In this document: in pieces, positions 1 to 6,697 of the stretch
How the letters are laid out: each line of letters begins with the position of its first letter
Numbering within the stretch: position 1 is the first letter of the stretch
Source of the DNA: Piscirickettsiaceae bacterium
Lineage (GTDB): Bacteria; Pseudomonadota; Gammaproteobacteria; Nitrosococcales; Methylophagaceae
Direction of reading: 5' to 3'
DNA length: 6,752 bases
Assembly (NCBI GenBank): GCA_018646825.1
Contig: JABGUA010000146.1
Coordinates: forward strand, 1 to 6,752
Program-made: the position numbers and the translations under genes
Notes under the pieces: model-generated
The model's database searches: none
Told to the model about the DNA's origin: nothing
The model's input: the letters and a program-made list of their open reading frames with translations, nothing else

Positions 1-300
1 ATGGCATGCCCCTGTAATCAGTTTGGCAAACAAGAACCGGGTGATGCCGCAGCGATTAAAAATGACTGTTTAGTGAATTACGGCGTTGATTTTTTAGTGA
101 CTGAAAAAATTGAGGTGAATGGTGAGGGTAGCCATCCTTTGTTTCAATTTTTACGAGATGAACAGTCAGGCATGTTGGGTAATAAAATTAAATGGAATTT
201 CACTAAGTTTGTAGTGGATAAAAATGGTCAGCCGGTTGAGCGGTTTGCACCGACGACTAAGCCGCAGGATTTGGAAAAGTATGTTGAGCAGATGCTTTAA
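1..300 (+). CDS. Glutathione peroxidase (thiol peroxidase type), 3' part only
   Basis: This is the C-terminal 99 residues of a glutathione peroxidase family protein, which reduces hydrogen peroxide and organic hydroperoxides in the cytoplasm. The family signature CNQFGKQEPG lies at residues 5-14, and the WNFTKF motif, carrying the Trp-Asn pair of the active-site tetrad, lies at 65-70. The tail RFAPTTKP is also typical. Cys23, in a context like NDCLVNYGV, aligns with the resolving cysteine of yeast Gpx3 (Cys82). That suggests a two-cysteine enzyme recycled by thioredoxin rather than by glutathione. The peroxidatic Cys/Sec and the Gln of the tetrad would lie upstream of the window, so they cannot be checked. 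The ATG at base 1 is almost certainly an internal methionine, because family members have roughly 60 more residues before this point. The stop TAA is at 298-300. The family call is secure; the reductant is inferred. Confidence 0.93.
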   Translation: MACPCNQFGKQEPGDAAAIKNDCLVNYGVDFLVTEKIEVNGEGSHPLFQFLRDEQSGMLGNKIKWNFTKFVVDKNGQPVERFAPTTKPQDLEKYVEQML

Positions 301-333
301 ATCAATAGGGATGCCGGATTAATCAGGATTTAG

Positions 334-360
334 GATTAAAGCGCTTTGAACCCTTTAATC
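334..360. repeat. 8-bp inverted repeat between peroxidase and DUF350 genes
   Basis: GATTAAAG at 334-341 and CTTTAATC at 353-360 are perfect reverse complements separated by 11 nt. The left arm overlaps a 10-bp palindrome, AAAGCGCTTT (338-347). No T-run follows, so this is not a standard intrinsic terminator. It could weakly end the peroxidase transcript or act as an operator for the downstream pair, or it may be chance in AT-rich DNA. Three GGATT copies (316-320, 326-330, 333-337) lie in the same 22 nt. Confidence 0.3.
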
Positions 361-387
361 ACTTAACAAACAATAACAAGGAAAACC

Positions 388-618
388 ATGGAATTTGACT
401 TTATTTCGGCATCGTTTATCAATTTAGCGATCAATCTCATTTATACGATTGTCGCATTGATTGTGGGCGTTTATGCTTTGGTCTGGGTTGATAACAAAGT
501 CTTGAAAGACATTAAGATTCAAGAAGAATTGAAAAACGGCAATATTGCCGTTGCTATCGTGGCTTCGACTATTTTGTTGTTTGTCGCCATTATTATTGCC
601 TTCGGCTTTCGCGGCTAA
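388..618 (+). CDS. DUF350-type small two-helix inner-membrane protein
   Basis: This 76-residue membrane protein has two predicted helices, at about residues 12-34 and 52-73, joined by a charged loop (DNKVLKDIKIQEELKNG). The second helix opens with GNIAVAI and continues through ASTILLFVA to a C-terminal AFGFRG. This pattern is what I associate with DUF350, the domain found twice in E. coli YjfL; here there is one copy. A good ribosome site, AAGGA (378-382), sits 5 nt before the ATG and supports the start. The gene ends 17 nt before the transglutaminase-like gene, so the two are probably co-transcribed. The molecular function of DUF350 is not settled. The family call is from memory of the motif; the membrane topology is clear from the sequence itself. 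Confidence 0.8.
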   Translation: MEFDFISASFINLAINLIYTIVALIVGVYALVWVDNKVLKDIKIQEELKNGNIAVAIVASTILLFVAIIIAFGFRG

Positions 619-635
619 ACCTTTGTCATTGCGTT

Positions 636-1484
636 ATGTTTAAAGCCCTTTTCTATAGCCTGTTTGGGGCAATCGTAATCATTATTGTTGCTGATGGTGT
701 TGTCTTTCAGAATGAAATGAGAGGGCAAATAGATACCAGTTTAATGGCGCTTGGCAAACAAGACTTAAGCATGAAGAGCCGTAGAAAAGACTTAACGCTT
801 TATCCCTCTGAAAAAAAGGTGGCGGCTTATCGCATTGATAAGATGTTGCGATCGACTGGTGATGTTACCGGTATTTTCACTTATTTTGATGGCGAGACAG
901 GCGTTTATACGATGTCAGCACAGGGTATAGATAAGCTGCAATATCTCGTTAATAACTACTTAGAAGGTTATCAGCCCTTTGAAGTTGAGAATGTCATGTT
1001 GCCTTTATATGCCTTGTCTCAACGAAAAAGTTATCTGTTGGATAGTAAGCAATATTCAGGGAGAGAAGATGTATGGCAATCAAGTCGACAGGCGTTTTAT
1101 TATCCGCGTGGCGATTGTGAAGATCACGCTTTAGTTTTAGCAGACTGGCTCATTGAAATGGGTGAAGATGCCCGTGTGGTAGTGGGTGATATGGATGGCG
1201 GAGGACATGCTTGGGTCGTGCTTTTTAAAGAAGGTAAAGAGTTTTTATTGGAGGCAACGCAGAAGTCAGGGTTATCACGAAGCAAACCTTATCCGCTCGC
1301 ATTGCTTTATCCTGACTATCATCCAAGATACATGTTTAATCGAGAACATTTTTGGGAAAATACTGGCTCGGCGTTGACCACCCATTATTTGACCGCAAAA
1401 TGGCAAAAGAAAAGCCGTTATAACTTTTTGCCTTTTGACTCTAGGTTTGATTCTAAGGAGGAAGATATTTTTAGACGACGATGA
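636..1484 (+). CDS. Membrane-anchored transglutaminase-like cysteine enzyme
   Basis: This 282-residue protein has one N-terminal hydrophobic segment (about residues 4-24) and a soluble remainder, so it is probably anchored in the inner membrane with the catalytic part in the periplasm. The transglutaminase-like (papain-like) core is marked by GDCEDHALVLADWL at 159-172, giving the putative nucleophile Cys161. GGHAWVVLF at 189-197 supplies His191, and FLLEAT at 203-208 supplies Glu206 as the acidic member. All three triad positions are therefore filled, so it is likely an active protease, amidase or transferase; the substrate is unknown. The GDCED motif recalls LapG-type bacterial transglutaminase-like proteases, but the rest does not obviously match LapG. 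The 110 residues before the core and the basic tail (RRR) match nothing I recognise. The ATG has no strong ribosome site and lies 17 nt after the DUF350 stop, so translation may depend on that gene. Confidence 0.85.
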   Translation: MFKALFYSLFGAIVIIIVADGVVFQNEMRGQIDTSLMALGKQDLSMKSRRKDLTLYPSEKKVAAYRIDKMLRSTGDVTGIFTYFDGETGVYTMSAQGIDKLQYLVNNYLEGYQPFEVENVMLPLYALSQRKSYLLDSKQYSGREDVWQSSRQAFYYPRGDCEDHALVLADWLIEMGEDARVVVGDMDGGGHAWVVLFKEGKEFLLEATQKSGLSRSKPYPLALLYPDYHPRYMFNREHFWENTGSALTTHYLTAKWQKKSRYNFLPFDSRFDSKEEDIFRRR

Positions 1485-1531
1485 AAGAAAAGCATTTTGA
1501 CGCAATCAAGGGTCAGTCAGCTTCACTTAAT

Positions 1532-2962
1532 CTAACTACCTTTAAGCTGCGTAGCATATTGCTCTAAATATTCTAAAACTGTTTTCTGCTCATCAGTTAA
1601 TTCACGTTCCCGACAAGATTCAATAGTTTGAGTAAAGCGATCAAAGTTTAAGACTTTGTCATTATTGTCAGATGACAGTCGTTGTTGACGGTAGTCTTGC
1701 CATTCTTCTTGTTCCGCTTCGTTCAAAGTCTCGGGCCAGTTTCTAGCGCGGTAGCGGAAGAGCATTTCTTCTAGGCGATTATCTTCAAACGAAACCGATA
1801 ATGTACTGAGGTTTTCTGGTTCGGTTTCACGAATTAATTCCATTTTACGTTTGTCATTGGCACTGAAAAAACCACCGGAGTAGAGGCTGGCATCGGGATC
1901 GTCGATGGGCTCAAACTCTCGTTTGGTAAAGATCTCGTTGAGCTTGGCGGTTAAGTCACCGGCGGCATTGAGTTCGGCAAGGTGTTGGTAATGCTGATCT
2001 CTGTTGATATCAAGGCGTTCCGCAGCTTCATCATTAAGTGTGTTTTCTGGCACGACAACGGGACATTTATTGATATGAATGGTTTTGAGGGCGGGTCGTT
2101 TTACGCCTTCGGGTAACTCGGAATAGGGCGTGAATAACCGCTCTCTTAATGTGGCGGCATCTTCATTAATTAAATCTTCAGGCGAGTAGCGTAAGTCGTA
2201 GACAATAATGCCATTGGCATTGGTGGGATCTTTGGCTAAGGGGATGACTAAAGCGGTGCCACAATATTCACTCGGGTACATACGTGAGACATGAATCACG
2301 GGTGTTTTGTCTTGAAGGTTTAGCAGGGGTGCCACATCGTTTTTACGTCTGTGTTGATAGACGTAATCATAGAGTTTGGGTTGGGCTGTTTTAATGAGTT
2401 TGGCTAAAGCAATGGTGGCGTAAACATCAACAAGGGCATCATGTGCGCCTTGGTGTTCGATGTTATTCGCTGCGGTTAGGTGTTCTAGACGAAAGCTGGG
2501 TTTGCCATCATCACGATCAGGCCATGTAATGCCTTCTGGCCTTAAAGCACGTGTGAGGCGTGCCATGTCGATAATATCCCAACGCGAATTACCATTTTGC
2601 CATTCTCTGGCATAGGCATCGTAGAAGTTACGATAAAGAATAAAGCGGGTGAACTCATCATCAAACCGCAAGCTGTTATAACCAACGCCACAAGTGTTGG
2701 GTTGAGCAAATTCATCATGGATACGTTTGATGAATTCCGCTTCTGGCAGGCCTTTTTCATTGGCTTCTTGTGGCGTGATGCCGGTGACTAAACAGGCTTC
2801 TGGCGATGGCAGACTATCATCGGCTAGTTTGCTATAAATCATCAGCGGTTCGCCGATGACATTTAAGTCTTCATCAGTGCGAATGCCAGCAAATTGTGCC
2901 GGGCGATCACAGCGGGGATCTAAGCCGAAGGTTTCATAATCATGCCAGTAAAGTGAGTTCAT
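1532..2962 (-). CDS. sbcB: Exodeoxyribonuclease I (3'-5' single-strand DNA exonuclease)
   Basis: Exonuclease I degrades single-stranded DNA from the 3' end in mismatch repair and recombination. Counting from the start at 2962, the protein has 476 residues, against 475 for E. coli SbcB. The DnaQ-like nuclease domain is at the N-terminus. HDYETFG carries Asp8 and Glu10, RFDDEFTR carries Asp101, and GAHDALVDVYAT carries His174 and Asp179. These match E. coli D15, E17, D108, H181 and D186 with a constant offset of seven. HINKCPV (SH3-like region) and FRYRARNWPETL (C-terminal helical domain) are also as in E. coli, so the gene is intact. The frame stays open to an ATG at 3013, but that would add 17 residues without counterpart and overlap hemL by 32 nt. 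The start at 2962 has its own ribosome site. It follows hemL by 19 nt and is probably co-transcribed. Confidence 0.96.
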   Translation of the reverse strand: MNSLYWHDYETFGLDPRCDRPAQFAGIRTDEDLNVIGEPLMIYSKLADDSLPSPEACLVTGITPQEANEKGLPEAEFIKRIHDEFAQPNTCGVGYNSLRFDDEFTRFILYRNFYDAYAREWQNGNSRWDIIDMARLTRALRPEGITWPDRDDGKPSFRLEHLTAANNIEHQGAHDALVDVYATIALAKLIKTAQPKLYDYVYQHRRKNDVAPLLNLQDKTPVIHVSRMYPSEYCGTALVIPLAKDPTNANGIIVYDLRYSPEDLINEDAATLRERLFTPYSELPEGVKRPALKTIHINKCPVVVPENTLNDEAAERLDINRDQHYQHLAELNAAGDLTAKLNEIFTKREFEPIDDPDASLYSGGFFSANDKRKMELIRETEPENLSTLSVSFEDNRLEEMLFRYRARNWPETLNEAEQEEWQDYRQQRLSSDNNDKVLNFDRFTQTIESCRERELTDEQKTVLEYLEQYATQLKGS

Positions 2963-2969
2963 TCGTTTA

Positions 2970-2974
2970 CTCTC
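2970..2974 (-). promoter_or_regulatory. Ribosome binding site that fixes the sbcB start
   Basis: On the minus strand, GAGAG lies 7 nt before the ATG at 2962-2960, in the short gap after the hemL stop codon (2984-2982). It is a partial match to the Shine-Dalgarno sequence. Together with the protein length it supports 2962 rather than 3013 as the sbcB start. Confidence 0.55.
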
Positions 2975-2981
2975 ATTGGCC

Positions 2982-4262
2982 CTATAGGGTTGCGAATATT
3001 TTTTCTGCCGCATCTAATGTTGCTTGGATTTCTGCATCGCCATGGGCGATAGAGATAAAGCCAGCTTCATAAGATGACGGTGCGAGGTAAATACCTTGTT
3101 CTAACATGCCGTGGAAGAATTTTTTAAAGCGTTCTTGATCACACGCAACGACTTGGTCAAATTGGCTGACTTGTTTTTCATCAGTAAAGAACATGCCGAA
3201 CATGCCACCGACTTGGTTTGTGGTGAAGGGAATATTGGCGGCATCTGCACGTGTTTGTAACCCAGCGACTAATTTTGCTGCTTTAGCAGAGAGTTCTTGA
3301 TGGAAGTTTGGTGCTTGCAATTGTTTTAGTGTGCTTAAACCTGCCGCCATAGCGATAGGGTTACCCGATAAAGTACCAGCCTGATAGACAGGGCCAAGTG
3401 GCGCAATACATTCCATGACTTCTTTTTTACCACCAAAAGCACCGACGGGCAGACCACCACCGACGACTTTACCTAATGTCGTTAAGTCTGGTTTGACGCC
3501 ATAAAACTCTTGAGCGCCACCAAGTGAAACGCGAAAACCGGTCATGACTTCATCAAAAATCAGCACGACGCCGTATTGATCGCAGATTGCACGTAAACCT
3601 TCTAAGAAACCCGCTTGAGGTGGGATGCAGTTCATATTTCCGGCAACGGGTTCAACAATGATGCAGGCAATTTGATCGCCTAATTGTTCGAAACATTGGC
3701 TAACTGAACCGAGATCATTGTAGGTTAATGTGACTGTGTGTTCTGCTAAAGAAGCCGGTACGCCACCTGAAGAGGGTTCGCCTAGCGTTAAAGCGCCTGA
3801 ACCTGCTTTAACTAATAATGAGTCAGCATGGCCATGGTAACAACCTTCAAACTTAACGATTTTATCTCGACCGGTATAACCACGGGCAAGGCGAATGGCA
3901 CTCATGGTTGCTTCGGTACCCGAGCTGACCATACGAACGAGGTCCATTGAAGGGACTAGCTCGCACAATAAATCTGCCATTTCGATTTCGATTTCTGTCG
4001 GGGCACCGAAACCGAGTCCGTGCGTGACCGCTTCTTGTACTGTTTTAATGACATCGGGATGTGCGTGCCCCAAAATCATCGGACCCCATGAGCCGATGTA
4101 GTCAATATAACGTTTGCCTTCGACATCCGTTATCCATGCGCCTTTGCCTTCTTTGAAGAAAATAGGATCACCGCCTACACCGTTAAAGGCACGTACTGGT
4201 GAGTTCACGCCACCAGGAATATGCTGTTGGGCTTGCGTAAATAGGTCGTGATTTGTTTGCAT
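2982..4262 (-). CDS. hemL: Glutamate-1-semialdehyde 2,1-aminomutase
   Basis: This PLP enzyme converts glutamate-1-semialdehyde to 5-aminolevulinate, the last step of the C5 route into heme and other tetrapyrroles, in the cytoplasm. The 426 residues match the usual family length. The N-terminal HIPGGVNSPVRAFNGVGG (14-31) is a strong HemL signature. VSSGTEATMSAIRLARG (112-128) is the cofactor phosphate region, FEGCYHGHAD (138-147) follows, and FDEVMTGFR (236-244) holds Asp237, which contacts the PLP ring nitrogen. TLGKVVGGGLPVGAFGG (262-278) holds the Schiff-base lysine, Lys265, at the same number as in E. coli. AGTLSGNPIAMAAG is present near the C-terminal third. Ribosome site AAGGA (4273-4269) sits 6 nt before the ATG. 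It is the first gene of a likely hemL-sbcB transcript. No residue appears damaged. Confidence 0.98.
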   Translation of the reverse strand: MQTNHDLFTQAQQHIPGGVNSPVRAFNGVGGDPIFFKEGKGAWITDVEGKRYIDYIGSWGPMILGHAHPDVIKTVQEAVTHGLGFGAPTEIEIEMADLLCELVPSMDLVRMVSSGTEATMSAIRLARGYTGRDKIVKFEGCYHGHADSLLVKAGSGALTLGEPSSGGVPASLAEHTVTLTYNDLGSVSQCFEQLGDQIACIIVEPVAGNMNCIPPQAGFLEGLRAICDQYGVVLIFDEVMTGFRVSLGGAQEFYGVKPDLTTLGKVVGGGLPVGAFGGKKEVMECIAPLGPVYQAGTLSGNPIAMAAGLSTLKQLQAPNFHQELSAKAAKLVAGLQTRADAANIPFTTNQVGGMFGMFFTDEKQVSQFDQVVACDQERFKKFFHGMLEQGIYLAPSSYEAGFISIAHGDAEIQATLDAAEKIFATL

Positions 4263-4306
4263 TGCTGATCCTTAAAGTTGGGCTTGTCTAATAGGCTAAT
4301 GCGATA

Positions 4307-4334
4307 ATTTTAGCTTATCTTGCCCGATTGTCCG
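4307..4334 (-). promoter_or_regulatory. Candidate hemL promoter
   Basis: Reading the minus strand, CGGACA (4334-4329, 4 of 6 to the -35 consensus) and TAAAAT (4312-4307, 5 of 6 to the -10 consensus) are 16 nt apart. Transcription would begin near 4300, about 38 nt before the hemL ATG. The -10 lies within GATAA-N7-TTATC (4303-4319), a short inverted repeat that could be an operator. This is a by-eye match only. Confidence 0.4.
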
Positions 4335-4495
4335 ACTTTAGTTTTCTATGCTGGTGCTTTATTTGTGGTGGGGTGGGCTATTTACCTGAGACTTAGGGCA
4401 TATCACCTGTTTTTTCTTGTCTCGATTAAGCTATTCTGTGCAGTCAGAAAATTGCGCAGTATTGTTAGGCAGGTCAATGTTATTATAGGCGGTTA

Positions 4496-4539
4496 TTATT
4501 AGAGACTTAATGACCTTGAGTTAACGTTTGGTCTAATAA
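4496..4539. repeat. 8-bp inverted repeat upstream of the DUF3450 operon
   Basis: TTATTAGA at 4496-4503 and TCTAATAA at 4532-4539 are perfect reverse complements with a 28-nt gap. They end 26 nt before the ATG at 4566. A third copy of the core, GTCTAATA, lies near hemL at 4286-4293. The arrangement could reflect binding sites for one regulator controlling both directions, but AT-rich 8-mers recur readily by chance. Confidence 0.3.
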
Positions 4540-4565
4540 CTTAAACAGATGGGAATCAACACTTT

Positions 4566-5336
4566 ATGCGAACTAACTCTTTTTGTCGTGTGTGCGTCTT
4601 AGCCTTGGTGATGGCGATGTCGCCATTGGCTTATGCAGTGCAAGTAGACACTTTGAAAAATGCCATTGATACGCAAGTGAAAGCCGAAGTATCAGCCAAG
4701 AAATCACAGGAAAAAGTTGATGGTTTGTCGGATCAGACGGATCAAATGTTGGCTGAATATCGTAATGTGATTAGGCAAACAGACAGTCTACGAATTTATA
4801 ATGAACAGCTTGATAAATTAGTGCTATCTCAACAAGAAGAGATGACATCAATTAATAGCCAGCTAGTCAATATTGAGACCACGCAGCGTGAAATTGTCCC
4901 GTTGATGCTCAAAATGATAGATGTTATTGCTGAGTTTGTTGCACTTGATATTCCCTTTTTACCAGAAGAGCGCGCGTTCCGTATCGCTGCATTGCAGGAC
5001 TTGATGGAACGTGCGGATGTCAGCTTGGCAGAAAAATATCGTCGTATCCTTGAGGCGTATCAAGTTGAAACAGAATATGGTCGCACGATAGAAGCTTATC
5101 AAGGCGATTTAGTTTTAAATGATGAAACAAGAACGGTCGATTTTTTACGTATTGGTCGGGTGAGTTTGTATTACCTTACTTTGGATGGACAAGAAGCTGG
5201 GATTTGGGACAATGGTTGGCAAGCGATCGGTGATAGTTATCGTCAGTCGATTGAAAAGGGGTTGAAAGTAGCAAAGAAACAATTGCCACCAGATTTATTG
5301 GTTTTACCGGTTAAGACGGGAGGTAAAGCACAATGA
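4566..5336 (+). CDS. Secreted coiled-coil DUF3450 protein of TonB2-type cluster
   Basis: This 256-residue protein belongs, as far as I can recognise, to DUF3450, usually found just upstream of TtpC/ExbB2/ExbD2/TonB2 genes. Its biochemical role is not known to me. It begins with a typical signal peptide ending LAYA (residues 21-24, cleavage before VQVD), so it is periplasmic. Residues about 26-115 are Gln/Glu/Lys-rich and should form a coiled coil. Then come the family motifs LDIPFLPEERAFRIAAL (127-143), EYGRTIEAY (170-178) and FLRIGRVSLYYLTLDG (193-208), and a tail PPDLLVLPV (241-249). The start is chosen for the signal peptide; the ribosome site is weak (GGGA at 4551-4554, 11 nt before the ATG). 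Its stop overlaps the next start by 4 nt (ATGA), so it is very likely coupled to the TtpC-like gene and acts in the same envelope complex. Its C-terminal half resembles the periplasmic part of that neighbour. Confidence 0.88.
   Translation: MRTNSFCRVCVLALVMAMSPLAYAVQVDTLKNAIDTQVKAEVSAKKSQEKVDGLSDQTDQMLAEYRNVIRQTDSLRIYNEQLDKLVLSQQEEMTSINSQLVNIETTQREIVPLMLKMIDVIAEFVALDIPFLPEERAFRIAALQDLMERADVSLAEKYRRILEAYQVETEYGRTIEAYQGDLVLNDETRTVDFLRIGRVSLYYLTLDGQEAGIWDNGWQAIGDSYRQSIEKGLKVAKKQLPPDLLVLPVKTGGKAQ
5318..5323 (+). promoter_or_regulatory. Strong ribosome binding site for the ttpC-like gene
   Basis: GGGAGG lies 9 nt before the ATG at 5333, inside the last codons of the DUF3450 gene. It supports the overlapping start (ATGA) over any later methionine. 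It is clearly stronger than the site of the gene upstream, so the channel-domain protein may be made at a higher rate. Confidence 0.7.
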
Positions 5337-6697
5337 AATGTCGTTATGTAATATTACTTCTTAGCGTTTTTAGTGGCCCGACTTTGGCCAGTCACTCTGA
5401 TGAAGTGCCCAAGGATTTGGATGCGCTATATGAGCGTGTCAAACATGATCGCGTGATGGAACAGGCCCAAAACCAAGAGAGGGAAGCGACCTTTATTGCT
5501 GAACGTGATCAGCAGGCTAAATTATTAGCACAAGCACAAGCACAACTTGCTGAGCAAGAAGCTAAAACAGCCGTGTTAAACAGTAGCTTTCAAGAGCAAG
5601 AAAAATTACTGGCACAACAAAATGCAGATCTGCTCCTTGAATCAGGTTCGTTAGGTGAGTTATTTGGTACTGTCAGACAAGTGGCTAATGAAAGCCGCAG
5701 TGTTATTGATAGCTCAATGATATCAGCAGAGTTTCCTGAACGGGGTCGTTTTTTAGGGGAAGTTGCAGAGCGTAAACAGCAGCCAACAATAGAAGAAATT
5801 CGTCAAGTTTGGTTGTCCTTACAAAAAGAAATGACAGAATCTTCTAAGGTCAAACAGTTTGCACTGCCAGTCATCACAGCGCAGGGCATGGTCGAAGAGA
5901 AGCAAGTCACGAGAATCGGCCCTTTTTCAGCTTTTAGTGACGGACAGTTTCTTAGGTATTTACCAGAAACAGGTAACTTAGTTGCATTAGGTCGTCAACC
6001 AGTTGAGCGCTTACAAAAGGTCGCGGCGGAATTTGAATCAGCAGATGCAGGGTTATTTGAACCTGTGGTGGTTGATCCAACGCGTGGCGCGATTATGGCC
6101 TTACTGGTCCAAGCGCCAGATTTAAAAGAACGCATTCAACAAGGTGGTTGGATCGGTTATTTGATTTTGTTGTTGGGCGCGATTGGTTTATTGATTGCCA
6201 TACAACGCTTTATCTCATTATCCTTGACGGGGCAGCAAGTAGCTAAGCAGCAGAAACAATCTACGCCAGACACCAAGAACCCATTAGGTCGGATTTTATC
6301 GGTATACAGTGATGGTTTAGCGAATGAGTTAGACACAATAACGTTAAAATTAGATGAAGCGATTTTGCGTGAAGTACCTAAAGTTGAACGTGGCTTGATT
6401 ACGCTGGCTATTTTAGCTGCGATAGCGCCGATGCTGGGTTTACTCGGTACGGTGTCAGGCATGATCGAGACTTTCCAATCGATCACCTTATTTGGTACGG
6501 GTGATCCCAAGCTGATGTCTGGTGGTATTTCTCAGGCTTTGGTGACGACTGAGTTAGGGTTAGCCGTTGCGATTCCTTTGTTACTGATTCATAGCTTGTT
6601 GTCAGGTAAGAGTAATCGTTTGGTCCAAATTTTTGATGAAGAAAGCGCGGCATTGATTGCACGTAATGCAGAGCAACGTGATGACAGCATTAAATAA
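5333..6697 (+). CDS. ttpC: TtpC-like MotA/TolQ/ExbB channel protein with periplasmic coiled-coil domain
   Basis: This 454-residue protein is roughly twice as long as a classical ExbB. A signal peptide (residues 1-19, ending TLA) is followed by a Gln/Ala/Glu-rich coiled coil (about 30-100). A periplasmic region carries TRIGPFSAFSDGQFLRYLP (193-211) and VVVDPTRGA (245-253). The first of three membrane helices is at about 273-291. The MotA/TolQ/ExbB domain follows, with helices at about 354-375 and 401-423 and the hallmark IAPMLGLLGTVSGMIETF (364-381), then SGGISQALVTTELGLAVAIP (396-415). This is the architecture of Vibrio TtpC, required with ExbB2-ExbD2 for TonB2 to energise outer-membrane receptors such as those for siderophores or heme. 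The flanking DUF3450 gene and ExbB start fit that. Start overlap with the previous gene and a good ribosome site support 5333. The transported substrate cannot be read from this window. Confidence 0.9.
   Translation: MKCRYVILLLSVFSGPTLASHSDEVPKDLDALYERVKHDRVMEQAQNQEREATFIAERDQQAKLLAQAQAQLAEQEAKTAVLNSSFQEQEKLLAQQNADLLLESGSLGELFGTVRQVANESRSVIDSSMISAEFPERGRFLGEVAERKQQPTIEEIRQVWLSLQKEMTESSKVKQFALPVITAQGMVEEKQVTRIGPFSAFSDGQFLRYLPETGNLVALGRQPVERLQKVAAEFESADAGLFEPVVVDPTRGAIMALLVQAPDLKERIQQGGWIGYLILLLGAIGLLIAIQRFISLSLTGQQVAKQQKQSTPDTKNPLGRILSVYSDGLANELDTITLKLDEAILREVPKVERGLITLAILAAIAPMLGLLGTVSGMIETFQSITLFGTGDPKLMSGGISQALVTTELGLAVAIPLLLIHSLLSGKSNRLVQIFDEESAALIARNAEQRDDSIK

Larger units (their letters stand above)
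4263..4565. other. Divergent intergenic region (303 nt)
   Basis: This stretch separates hemL (leftward) from the DUF3450 operon (rightward), so it should hold both promoters. I see a plausible hemL promoter and GTCTAATA-type motifs: GTCTAATA at 4286-4293, again at 4531-4538, and an inverted TTATTAGA at 4496-4503. I see no convincing Fur box, tRNA or riboswitch. For the rightward operon I find only weak candidates, for example TTGTTA (4462-4467), a 16-nt spacer and TATAGG (4484-4489). A 60-codon frame opening with TTG at 4320 is not credible as a gene. Confidence 0.6.

Noticed and set aside
1485..1550. Possible bidirectional terminator between the converging transglutaminase and sbcB genes
   Set aside because: Only a 6-bp CAGCTT/AAGCTG pair with a 20-nt loop is present, with no GC-rich stem or T-run.
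1481..1567. 28-codon frame beginning with an ATGA overlap at the transglutaminase stop, preceded by a strong AAGGAGG (1455-1461)
   Set aside because: The ribosome-like motif is 19 nt away, too far, and encodes conserved-looking Lys-Glu-Glu codons. The frame runs antisense into the sbcB 3' end and resembles nothing known. It is probably chance, though a gene remnant cannot be excluded.
4303..4319. Fur-box-like GATAA...TTATC near hemL
   Set aside because: The arm spacing is 7 nt instead of the 9 nt of the consensus 19-bp Fur site, and the inner bases do not match.
4320..4502. 60-codon hydrophobic frame starting with TTG on the plus strand in the hemL upstream region
   Set aside because: It has no ribosome site, a rare start codon, overlap with the likely hemL promoter, and no recognisable family.
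5526..5548. CACAAG tandem repeat inside the ttpC-like gene
   Set aside because: It encodes the Ala-Gln repeats of the coiled coil. It is too short and in frame, so it is explained by protein composition.
6157..6510. 117-codon minus-strand frame inside the ttpC-like gene
   Set aside because: It lies opposite the strongly conserved MotA/TolQ/ExbB domain and has no family resemblance.
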